A stretch of DNA of 35,936 nt from Flavobacterium psychrophilum (GTDB lineage: Bacteria; Bacteroidota; Bacteroidia; Flavobacteriales; Flavobacteriaceae): positions 1 to 35,936 of the forward strand of contig CAMDGJ010000005.1 of assembly GCA_945897545.1 (NCBI GenBank), given 5' to 3'. This document shows, piece after piece, positions 8,933-16,328 of this stretch. The translations under genes were made by a program, and so were the position numbers. The notes under the pieces were generated by a model. It searched no databases. It worked only from the letters and a program-made list of their open reading frames with translations, and had not been told where the DNA came from. The first letter of the stretch is position 1; every line of letters begins with the position of its first letter.

Positions 8933-9041
8933 ATTTGAAAAATTGAAAAGCACATTATTCTTTAAATTGATGTTTTTTTTGTTTTTATAAACAAGGATGC
9001 AATTTTAATCAAAAAACACCAAACAAAAAAACTACCTAAAG

Positions 9042-9049
9042 CAAAGATA
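9042..9049 (-). promoter_or_regulatory. Putative -7 element for the bifunctional nuclease gene
   Basis: Minus-strand TATCTTTG matches TAnnTTTG exactly. It predicts a 5' UTR of about 100 nt that is A/T-rich and holds no structure I could recognise. Confidence 0.5.
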
Positions 9050-9100
9050 CGATTATCTTATTTTTAGGCAGCTATTTTGGTGTAGAGAATTCTAAATTTA

Positions 9101-10066
9101 TTAGTTTTGTGCTTTAAAAGACTTCATTTTTTCAATTAATTGTGGCACTATATCAAAAGCATCTCCTACAATTCCATAATCGGCAACTTTGAAAAAAGGC
9201 GCTTCTGGATCAGAATTGATGACCACTTTTACTTTCGAGGAGTTGATTCCTGCTATGTGTTGAATGGCTCCTGAAATTCCGATAGCAATATATAAATTTG
9301 CAGCAACTGGTTTCCCCGTTTGACCTACGTGTTCTGAATGGGGTCTCCAATCAAGATCTGATACCGGTTTTGAACAGGCGGTAGCCGCTCCTAGAACGCT
9401 GGCCAATTCTTCAATCATTCCCCAATTTTCAGGACCTTTTAATCCACGACCAGCCGAAACAACAATATCGGCATCAGCGATGGTTACTTGTCCCGAACCT
9501 TTTTCAACAAATTCTACTTTTATTCCAAAATCGTTATCTCCAATAGTTGGATTAAAATCTTCTTCTACTAAAGTTGATGCATTTTCGAAAATGCCATACG
9601 AGTTTTTGGCAAGACCAAGAATTTTTACGTCCGTGCTAATTTCAGTAATGTTGAAAGCCTTGTTCGAAAAGGCAGTTCTTTTCACCTGAAAAGGAGATGT
9701 GCTCAGAGGCAAACCCACTACATTTGAAGCAAATCCGGCTTCTAGCGAAACAGCAACCAATGGAGCAAGATAAATACTGTCAGTAGTTGAGGATAGTAAA
9801 ACTAGTTTAGCACCCTCTTTTTGAGCGGCTTGCTTGATGACGTCAGCATAGGCTTTTGCGGAAAAACCAGACAACTTATCATTAGTTACTTTCAAGACTC
9901 TGTCGACACCATATTTTGATAATTCCGAAACATCTCCAGTATTTATCGTCACTGCTGTAACGGTAGTTTCTAGAGATTCGGCTATTTTTTTTGCATATGA
10001 GGCTAATTCGAACGCTACTTTTCTGAATTTTCCTTCTGCGGATTCTGCGTAAATTAATATAGACAT
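9101..10066 (-). CDS. etfA: Electron transfer flavoprotein subunit alpha
   Basis: 321-residue FAD-binding subunit of the ETF heterodimer, which takes electrons from acyl-CoA dehydrogenases and passes them to the quinone pool. The conserved C-terminal FAD domain is clear from about residue 200: SAGRGLKGPENWGMIEELA, PHSEHVGQTGKPVAANLYIA and GISGAIQHIAGINSSKVKV. It follows etfB on the same strand after 136 bp, an unusually long gap for this pair that is filled with repeats. Confidence 0.96.
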   Translation of the reverse strand: MSILIYAESAEGKFRKVAFELASYAKKIAESLETTVTAVTINTGDVSELSKYGVDRVLKVTNDKLSGFSAKAYADVIKQAAQKEGAKLVLLSSTTDSIYLAPLVAVSLEAGFASNVVGLPLSTSPFQVKRTAFSNKAFNITEISTDVKILGLAKNSYGIFENASTLVEEDFNPTIGDNDFGIKVEFVEKGSGQVTIADADIVVSAGRGLKGPENWGMIEELASVLGAATACSKPVSDLDWRPHSEHVGQTGKPVAANLYIAIGISGAIQHIAGINSSKVKVVINSDPEAPFFKVADYGIVGDAFDIVPQLIEKMKSFKAQN

Positions 10067-10202
10067 AATGATTTTAGATTTTAGATTTTAGATTGCAGAT
10101 TTCAGAATCTGGAAACTAAAAACTTGATTTATATTGTGTTTCAAATTAACGATTTTAGATTCTAACGCTGCTCCCGAAACTTTGGGACTGCAATCTGCAA
10201 TC
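10067..10202. repeat. Repeat-filled spacer between etfB and etfA
   Basis: The spacer opens with three tandem copies of ATTTTAGATT-like sequence, then AGATTGCAGAT (about 10089-10099). It closes with the inverse ATCTGCAATCT near 10193-10203. GATTTTAGATT recurs in the middle at about 10151. The same words flank the GIY-YIG gene at 32641-32682 and 33560-33594, so this looks like a dispersed intergenic repeat. Confidence 0.6.
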
Positions 10203-10949
10203 TTAAATTACCTTTGCCTCGTTGTGCAACAAGTTTATTAATTCGTCCAGATTATCGGCATTAATTAATTTCACAGCAGATTTTGGTGCTGGTTTCTCGA
10301 ATTTTACCGCTTTAGTATTTATCGAAACTGCAACAGGATCAATAACGGTTAATGTTTTTGTTCTTGCGGTCATAATTCCTCTCATGTTCGGGATGCGTAA
10401 ATCTTTCTCCTCAACAAGACCTTTCTGGCCTCCTATAATTAGGGGTAAATTCGTGCTTATTGTTTCTTTTCCACCGTCTATTTCGCGAATTGCTTTTACG
10501 TTTGTTCCTTCTACGATTATGCTGATACAAGAATTCAGGAAATTGTACCCTAGAAGTCCAGCAATCATTCCCGGAACCATTCCTCCATTATAATCCAAGG
10601 ATTCTTTGCCGGATATGATAATGTCGTAAGAACCATTTTTGATTACTTCGGCAAGTTGTTTGGCTACAAAAAAACTATCTGTAGGATTAGCATTTACTCG
10701 AATCGCGTCGTTTGCACCTATGGCCAAAGCTTTTCGTAAAGTAGGCTCTGTTTCTGGTCCGCCAACATTGACAACTGTAATAGATGCTCCCTGTTGTTCT
10801 TGAAACCAAACAGCTCGGGTTAAGCCAAATTCATCATTTGGATTGATTACAAACTGAACACCATTAGTATCAAATTGAGAATCACCGTTGGTGAAATTAA
10901 TTTTTGAGGTAGTATCAGGAACGTGGCTGATGCATACTAATATTTTCAT
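10203..10949 (-). CDS. etfB: Electron transfer flavoprotein subunit beta
   Basis: 248-residue AMP-binding subunit of ETF, partner of etfA. The N-terminus MKILVCISHVPDT and the beta-subunit signature VEEKDLRIPNMRGIMTARTK are present, along with the internal DYNGGMVPGMIAGLLGY segment. It is the first gene of an etfBA operon that diverges from pdhB across 268 bp, in keeping with a shared role in oxidation of acyl-CoA and pyruvate. Confidence 0.96.
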   Translation of the reverse strand: MKILVCISHVPDTTSKINFTNGDSQFDTNGVQFVINPNDEFGLTRAVWFQEQQGASITVVNVGGPETEPTLRKALAIGANDAIRVNANPTDSFFVAKQLAEVIKNGSYDIIISGKESLDYNGGMVPGMIAGLLGYNFLNSCISIIVEGTNVKAIREIDGGKETISTNLPLIIGGQKGLVEEKDLRIPNMRGIMTARTKTLTVIDPVAVSINTKAVKFEKPAPKSAVKLINADNLDELINLLHNEAKVI

Positions 10950-10981
10950 AGTTATGTATTTTATATTTTGATTTTCTTTCG

Positions 10982-10989
10982 CAAAATTA
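10982..10989 (-). promoter_or_regulatory. Putative -7 element for etfBA
   Basis: Minus-strand TAATTTTG matches TAnnTTTG about 33 nt before the etfB ATG, in the divergent etfB-pdhB intergenic region. Beyond the two facing -7 motifs this 268-bp stretch shows nothing distinctive. Confidence 0.5.
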
Positions 10990-11177
10990 GAATAAATAAT
11001 CTAAATAATATACTATGCATGCATAATATTTTTTTAGTACTATTACGTTTTTGTTATTCGCCTATTATATAACGTGCATTTCATGATTCCAAGAGTAATA
11101 GTTAGAAATGGCTGATTGTATGATTAGAACCGTATTATTTTATACCCAATTTATGCTCTTAAGTGATTTAAAATAAT

Positions 11178-11185
11178 TATTTTTG
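11178..11185 (+). promoter_or_regulatory. Putative -7 element for pdhB
   Basis: TATTTTTG is an exact TAnnTTTG match 32 nt before the pdhB ATG. Confidence 0.55.
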
Positions 11186-11217
11186 CCATTCAAAATAACA
11201 CACTACATATTTCAACT

Positions 11218-12195
11218 ATGAGAACAATACAATTTAGAGAGGCAATTTGCGAAGCGATGAGTGAAGAAATGCGTCGCGATGAGTCGATATACTTAATGGG
11301 TGAAGAAGTTGCCGAATATAATGGCGCTTACAAAGCCTCTAAAGGAATGCTTGCTGAATTTGGTGAAAAAAGAGTTATCGATACACCAATCGCTGAACTT
11401 GGATTTACCGGAATTGCAGTGGGTTCAGCAATGAATGGTTGTAGACCAATTGTGGAGTATATGACTTTTAATTTTGCTTTAGTTGGAATTGACCAAATTA
11501 TAAATAATGCTGCCAAAATGCGTCAAATGACAGGTGGACAATTTAATATCCCTATTGTTTTTCGTGGTCCAACAGCTTCTGCAGGACAATTAGGAGCCAC
11601 ACATTCACAAGCTTTTGAAAATTGGTTTGCTAACACTCCAGGTTTAAAAGTGGTAGTTCCATCAAATGTTTATGATGCAAAAGGACTTTTGAAATCAGCT
11701 ATTCGCGATAATGATCCAGTTATTTTTATGGAATCAGAACAAATGTATGGTGACAAAGGAGAAGTGCCAGATGGTGAATATACTATTCCACTAGGACTTG
11801 CTGATGTGAAACGCGAAGGAACGGATGTAACCATCGTTTCTTTTGGAAAAATCATCAAAGAAGCTTTCATTGCCGCCGATGAACTGGCAAAAGAAGGAAT
11901 CTCGTGTGAAATTATCGACTTGAGAACCATTCGTCCCATGGATAATGAAACGATTTTGACTTCGGTTAAAAAAACAAATAGATTGGTGATTCTTGAAGAA
12001 GCTTGGCCATTTGCAAGTGTTTCGTCAGAGATAACCTACATGGTTCAAGAACGTGCTTTTGATTTTCTTGATGCGCCAATTCAACGTATCACAACTGCTG
12101 ATACTCCAGCTCCTTATTCACCTGTATTGCTGAAAGAATGGTTGCCAAATGCTAACGATGTCGTAAAAGCTGTAAAAAAAGTAATGAATAAATAA
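11218..12195 (+). CDS. pdhB: Pyruvate dehydrogenase complex E1 component, beta subunit
   Basis: 325-residue thiamine-diphosphate-binding beta subunit of the alpha2-beta2 type E1, which decarboxylates pyruvate for acetyl-CoA formation. The N-terminus MRTIQFREAICEAMSEEM, the GEEVAEYNGAYKASKGM segment near the cofactor-binding Glu and the C-terminal transketolase domain (VSFGKIIKEAFIAADEL, LRTIRPMD) are typical. The alpha subunit and E2 are not in the window, so the complex is encoded at more than one locus. A related branched-chain 2-oxoacid E1 beta is the alternative, but the match to PdhB is better. Confidence 0.92.
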   Translation: MRTIQFREAICEAMSEEMRRDESIYLMGEEVAEYNGAYKASKGMLAEFGEKRVIDTPIAELGFTGIAVGSAMNGCRPIVEYMTFNFALVGIDQIINNAAKMRQMTGGQFNIPIVFRGPTASAGQLGATHSQAFENWFANTPGLKVVVPSNVYDAKGLLKSAIRDNDPVIFMESEQMYGDKGEVPDGEYTIPLGLADVKREGTDVTIVSFGKIIKEAFIAADELAKEGISCEIIDLRTIRPMDNETILTSVKKTNRLVILEEAWPFASVSSEITYMVQERAFDFLDAPIQRITTADTPAPYSPVLLKEWLPNANDVVKAVKKVMNK

Positions 12196-12235
12196 TCAAT
12201 TGGTTTTTAAGTTCTCAGCTTTCAAACCCTGAAAA

Positions 12236-12268
12236 TTTGTCAATTTATTATTGCAATAACTACATTTC
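12236..12268 (+). promoter_or_regulatory. Candidate promoter for the DUF5686 gene
   Basis: TTTG at 12236-12239, a 21-bp spacer and TACATTTC at 12261-12268 (one mismatch to TAnnTTTG). It lies immediately in front of, and its start point falls within, the terminator hairpin of pdhB. Confidence 0.35.
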
Positions 12269-12306
12269 AAACTTCATCAGAATTCTAAATTCGATGAAGT
12301 TTTTTT
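12269..12306 (+). terminator. pdhB: Intrinsic terminator of pdhB
   Basis: Perfect 10-bp stem AAACTTCATC / GATGAAGTTT with a 14-nt loop, followed by a run of T. The T-run ends only about 4 nt before the ATG of the next gene. Confidence 0.85.
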
Positions 12307-12310
12307 GATT

Positions 12311-14797
12311 ATGAAAAAAAGTATACTACTTCTTATGTTCTTTTTGTCTGCTTTGACAAGTATTGTTTTTGCTCAAACTAAAGTTAGCGGTGTCGTTGTA
12401 GACAAAGCAAATCTTCCTGTTCCTTTTGCCAACATAGCTTTCAAAAATTCTAATGAAGGTGTTGTATCCAATGAAGATGGAATTTTTTATCTAGAATCTT
12501 CAAAAACCTATACCACAATCTTACTTACATCAGTAGGATTTTCAGATCGGGAATTCGAATTGGAGAAATCAGTCAATTATAATCTAAAAATTCAATTAAA
12601 GAATATAGAAAGTTTAAATGAAGTTGTTGTTTACAGGGGGAAAACATCTAAAAAGGACAATCCAGCGATTGATATTCTTAGAAAAATTTGGGAAAGAAAA
12701 CGTAAAAATGGTCTCAATATGTTTGACCAATACCAAATGGAAAAGTACGAAAAAATAGAGTTCGACTTAAATACTATTGACACTACTTATATGAAAAATA
12801 AACTATTCAAAGGAATGGAATTTATTTTTAAACAAGTAGACACCTCAAAGATTACAGGAAAAACGTATTTGCCCATTTTTATAAACGAAGCTTTGTTAGA
12901 TGTTTATGGAGATAACAAATTAAAAAAAATAAAAGAAAAAACAAAGGCTAATAAAACTTCTGGGTTTAATGGTAACCAACAAATTTTAGCTTTTGTTAAT
13001 GATTTATATACCACCTTTAATGTTTATGACAACTACCTGACCTTTTTTGACAAAAGTTTTACGAGCCCTTTATCTACAACAGGAATTGATGTTTATAATT
13101 ATGTTTTAAGAGATAGTTCTTATATAGAAAATAAAAAATGTTACAATATTGTATTTTATCCAAGACGTAAAAACGAATTGACTTTTAAAGGAGATTTTTG
13201 GGTAAGCGACACCACTTTTGCTATAAAAAACATCAATTTGGCTGCCACCAAAAGTGCCAATATCAACTGGGTAAAAGATATTTATATCGAGCAGGAATTT
13301 GAAGTGATGAATGATTCTATCTTTCTGATGACCAAAGATTATATGATGACTGATTTTGCCTTAAATAAACAAGATAAGTCGAAAGGGGTTTATGGCAAAC
13401 GAACTACTTTTTACAGAGGACATCAATTTAATATCGAAAAACCTGAAAAATTTTACCGCGAAGAAGTCAATTATTTAGATCAAGAGGTATACAATAAATC
13501 CAATGAATATTGGGACGAAAATCGGTTCGAAAGCCTGACTAAAGACGAGAAAGGCGTTTATAAAATGTTAGACACTTTGCAATCAGTCAAGAAATTCCGG
13601 CAATTATATAGTTTAGTAGAAGTATTAAATAGTGGTTTTTTGAATTTTGGCAATTTAGATTACGGATCTATTTACTCATTAATTGGACAGAATTCAGTCG
13701 AAGGATTGCGATTGAGAGTCGGAGCTAGAACCTATTTTGGCCCTAATGATCCTTGGCGAGTGCAAGCATATCTTGCTTATGGATTTAAAGATGATAAATT
13801 CAAATATGGAGTTACGGGTAAATGGATGGTAGACCCCAAAAAAAGAATAATTATATCAGCAGGAAATAGAAGAGATATAGAACAAATTGGAGCTTCACTC
13901 ACGACAACAAATGATATTGTTGGACGAAGTTTTGCCTCCTCAGGATTGTTAGTTGTTGGGGTTAATAATAACCTGACCAACGTCAATTTGAGTAATGTTC
14001 AAGTCGAAATAGAACCTATAAAAAATTTAACCTTTTCGACAGGAGTCTCCTATCGAACACTAGTATCGGCCTCACCGGAATTTAGTTTAGATTATTATAC
14101 TGACTTATCGCAGACAATTATTCAAAGTCAAGTAAAACAATCTGAGGTTAATCTCCAGCTTGAATATACTCCTAATAGGGTTCCTATTGCTTTTGGCGTC
14201 GAAAGGGATAATACTGATAGTCCCTTTAGCAGCTTTTTTGTGACCTATAGTCAGGGATTTAAAAGCTTATTTTCAAGCGATTTTAATTATAAGAAACTTC
14301 AGTTTTACTACAATCAACCCATAATTATTGGGCCATTGGGGAGGTCAAATATTACAATTGAAGCCGGCAAGACCTTTGGCTATATTCCATTAGGTTTGAT
14401 GAGTGTTGTGCCTGGAAATCAATCATTTTTTAATATAGCAAATACGTTTAACAATCTCCAATTTTATGAGTTTGTTACCGATCAATATGTAACTTTCAAA
14501 TGGGATCACGATTTTCACGGAAGGTTTTTTGCCAGAATTCCATTTATGCGAAAACTAAATTGGCGTGAGAATATTGGTTTTAGATCAATTTACGGAACGG
14601 TATCGGATGACAACAGGGTCATAAATGCTTCGGGATTAGTATACAATGCACCTGACAAAGTCTATTGGGAATATAGTGCAGGTGTTGGGAATATTTTTAA
14701 ATTCTTTCGTGTAGATTTTTCTTGGAGAGGTAGTTATCTCGATATGCCGGATGCTAATAAATTTGCTACAAAAATTTCTTTTGGGTTCTTTTTTTAG
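12311..14797 (+). CDS. Outer-membrane protein with carboxypeptidase-regulatory-like domain and DUF5686 barrel
   Basis: 828 residues from the ATG at 12311 (a TTG two codons earlier is unlikely). It has a signal peptide (KKSILLLMFFLSALTSIVFAQ), then a CarboxypepD_reg-like beta-sandwich at about residues 25-95 (VSGVVVDKANLPVPFANIAF), then the DUF5686 region with a long periplasmic part and a C-terminal predicted outer-membrane barrel ending KISFGFFF. The domain pair is common in flavobacteria; its function is unknown. It lacks the TonB plug signature and is not a SusC. It sits directly after the pdhB terminator. Confidence 0.85.
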   Translation: MKKSILLLMFFLSALTSIVFAQTKVSGVVVDKANLPVPFANIAFKNSNEGVVSNEDGIFYLESSKTYTTILLTSVGFSDREFELEKSVNYNLKIQLKNIESLNEVVVYRGKTSKKDNPAIDILRKIWERKRKNGLNMFDQYQMEKYEKIEFDLNTIDTTYMKNKLFKGMEFIFKQVDTSKITGKTYLPIFINEALLDVYGDNKLKKIKEKTKANKTSGFNGNQQILAFVNDLYTTFNVYDNYLTFFDKSFTSPLSTTGIDVYNYVLRDSSYIENKKCYNIVFYPRRKNELTFKGDFWVSDTTFAIKNINLAATKSANINWVKDIYIEQEFEVMNDSIFLMTKDYMMTDFALNKQDKSKGVYGKRTTFYRGHQFNIEKPEKFYREEVNYLDQEVYNKSNEYWDENRFESLTKDEKGVYKMLDTLQSVKKFRQLYSLVEVLNSGFLNFGNLDYGSIYSLIGQNSVEGLRLRVGARTYFGPNDPWRVQAYLAYGFKDDKFKYGVTGKWMVDPKKRIIISAGNRRDIEQIGASLTTTNDIVGRSFASSGLLVVGVNNNLTNVNLSNVQVEIEPIKNLTFSTGVSYRTLVSASPEFSLDYYTDLSQTIIQSQVKQSEVNLQLEYTPNRVPIAFGVERDNTDSPFSSFFVTYSQGFKSLFSSDFNYKKLQFYYNQPIIIGPLGRSNITIEAGKTFGYIPLGLMSVVPGNQSFFNIANTFNNLQFYEFVTDQYVTFKWDHDFHGRFFARIPFMRKLNWRENIGFRSIYGTVSDDNRVINASGLVYNAPDKVYWEYSAGVGNIFKFFRVDFSWRGSYLDMPDANKFATKISFGFFF

Positions 14798-14799
14798 AA

Positions 14800-14945
14800 G
14801 CCTATCCTGCTGTACATTTCAAGCTTTCTCAAAAACGGCTATTTTTGTAAGAGCCATAAAGAGCTTCCGCTGGTCGCTTTTATAGCTCAACAAAAATTAA
14901 CCCTTTTTCTCAAAAGGCTTTCCATTTCCATCAGGGCTAAAAAAC
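14800..14945. repeat. Imperfect palindrome of about 145 bp between the DUF5686 and glycosylase genes
   Basis: The two halves mirror each other in several blocks: GGCTATTTTTGT (about 14860) against ACAAAAATTAACC (about 14890-14902), GAGCCATAAAGAGC against GCTTTTATAGCTC, and AAGCCTATCCTG against CATCAGGGCT. The core contains AGAGCTTCCGCTGGTCGC. From memory, similar sequences recur between flavobacterial genes. It could fold into a long hairpin and may also end transcription. Confidence 0.6.
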
Positions 14946-14951
14946 AACATT

Positions 14952-15554
14952 ATGCAAGAAGCCGTCAAATATCTTTCAGAAAAAGACCCTGTTTTTAAAT
15001 TAATAATTGAAAAATATGGGATGCCAATAATCCCGAAGCGGCCTCAAGGTTTTGAGACTTTGGTACTTTTAATTCTGGAGCAACAAGTCTCTATAGATTC
15101 GGCCAAGGCAACTTTTCTTAAATTAAAAGCAACACAACCTAGTTTTATTCCGGAATCGCTGATTTCTTTATCTGACGAAGAATTTCGAAGTCTTGGCGTA
15201 AGCCGACAAAAAACATCCTATATTAAGGCGTTATCAAATTCAATAATTAACAATCATATTGATATTGAAAGTTTAGCAACTAAATCTTCTGCACAAGTTC
15301 GGGAGGAATTAATCAAAATCAAAGGCATTGGCAATTGGACCATCGATGTTTATTTGTTGTTTTCGCTTCAAGCGCGTGATATTATTCCACTTGGCGATAT
15401 TGCAGTAGTAAATACAATAAAAGAGTTGCTCAACATACACGATAAATTAGAAATACAGGAATATGTCACGAAATGGAGTCCAAATCGTTCTGCGGCAACC
15501 TTTTTGTTATGGCATTATTATTTGAGTAAAAGGAATAGAAAGGTAATTTATTAA
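14952..15554 (+). CDS. HhH-GPD DNA glycosylase (AlkA / 3-methyladenine glycosylase II type)
   Basis: 200-residue base-excision repair enzyme. A helix-hairpin-helix lies at residues 119-130 (ELIKIKGIGNWT), followed by catalytic Asp149 in IPLGDIAV. The N-terminal FETLVLLILEQQVSIDSA segment is the typical core helix of this family. It lacks the E. coli AlkA N-terminal beta domain and lacks the C-terminal [4Fe-4S] cysteines of endonuclease III, so it belongs to the short alkyl-purine glycosylase group. The exact lesion range is not predictable. Confidence 0.88.
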   Translation: MQEAVKYLSEKDPVFKLIIEKYGMPIIPKRPQGFETLVLLILEQQVSIDSAKATFLKLKATQPSFIPESLISLSDEEFRSLGVSRQKTSYIKALSNSIINNHIDIESLATKSSAQVREELIKIKGIGNWTIDVYLLFSLQARDIIPLGDIAVVNTIKELLNIHDKLEIQEYVTKWSPNRSAATFLLWHYYLSKRNRKVIY

Positions 15555-15627
15555 TTGCATATTTATTTCTCCGAAATCGTAATAGACGATAAAACCAGTT
15601 TTTCGTTGAGAAGCGCTAAAGTTTATA

Positions 15628-15635
15628 TATTTTTG
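15628..15635 (+). promoter_or_regulatory. ppa: Putative -7 element for ppa
   Basis: TATTTTTG matches TAnnTTTG 31 nt before the ppa ATG. A possible -33 TTG lies 19 nt further up. Confidence 0.5.
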
Positions 15636-15666
15636 TAGACATTAACATAGAAAATAATAAACCAAA

Positions 15667-16197
15667 ATGGCAGCAGACAAAATAGCTACTTTCGATGTTT
15701 TAATCGAAATTCCAAGGGGAAGTAGAAACAAATACGAATATGATTTTGAAATAAAAAGAATACGTTTTGATAGAATGTTGTTCTCTTCTATGATGTATCC
15801 GGCAGACTACGGATTTTTCCCTGAAACTTTAGCATTGGATGGCGACCCTTTAGACGTTTTGGTTTTAATAAATGAACCAACTTTTCCGGGTTGTGTTATG
15901 GAAGTAAAACCTATAGGTGTTTTCCACATGGCAGATGATAAAGGACCTGATGAAAAAATTATCTGTGTACCGGTCTCAGACCCTATTTGGAATTCGTTGA
16001 ATAATTTATCAGATATTAATCCGCATCTATTAAAAGAGATCGAACATTTCTTTCAAGTATATAAAGACCTTGAAAATAAAGTAGTTGACGTGGAAGGTTG
16101 GGGAGACTTGAGCGAGGCCTTAGCAATCATTGAAGAATGCACGGAGCGCTTTAATCAAATTCCAAATAAACCCGAAGGATTATTTAGTATTAAATAA
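15667..16197 (+). CDS. ppa: Soluble inorganic pyrophosphatase, family I
   Basis: 176-residue cytoplasmic enzyme that hydrolyses pyrophosphate to two phosphates. The metal-binding signature DGDPLDVLVL (Asp58, Asp60, Asp63) and the N-terminal EIPRGSRNKYEYD substrate segment are present. The length matches bacterial family I enzymes. It ends in a strong terminator and is followed 131 bp later by the membrane pyrophosphatase, so two non-homologous PPi-consuming enzymes lie side by side, each with its own promoter motif. Confidence 0.96.
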   Translation: MAADKIATFDVLIEIPRGSRNKYEYDFEIKRIRFDRMLFSSMMYPADYGFFPETLALDGDPLDVLVLINEPTFPGCVMEVKPIGVFHMADDKGPDEKIICVPVSDPIWNSLNNLSDINPHLLKEIEHFFQVYKDLENKVVDVEGWGDLSEALAIIEECTERFNQIPNKPEGLFSIK

Positions 16198-16218
16198 TTT
16201 TTTAGGTTATTTTTTCAT

Positions 16219-16254
16219 AAAAAGCAATATTCTTGTATTAGAATATTGCTTTTT
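16219..16254 (+). terminator. ppa: Intrinsic terminator of ppa
   Basis: Perfect 14-bp stem AAAAAGCAATATTC / GAATATTGCTTTTT with an 8-nt loop and a T-tract, 22 nt past the ppa stop. Confidence 0.9.
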
Positions 16255-16289
16255 TAATTTCATTATAGTACGTTTGCGCACTAGATTTG

Positions 16290-16297
16290 TACTTTTG
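16290..16297 (+). promoter_or_regulatory. hppA: Putative -7 element for hppA
   Basis: TACTTTTG matches TAnnTTTG 31 nt before the chosen ATG at 16329. This position supports the downstream start, because an upstream start at 16287 would place the promoter inside the gene. Confidence 0.55.
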
Positions 16298-16328
16298 TAC
16301 CCTGAAAATTTTAAAAAAATTTATATTT

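Noticed and set aside
16287..16328. N-terminal extension of the membrane pyrophosphatase (14 codons)
   Set aside because: The TAnnTTTG promoter motif at 16290-16297 lies inside it, and family sequence begins at the ATG at 16329.
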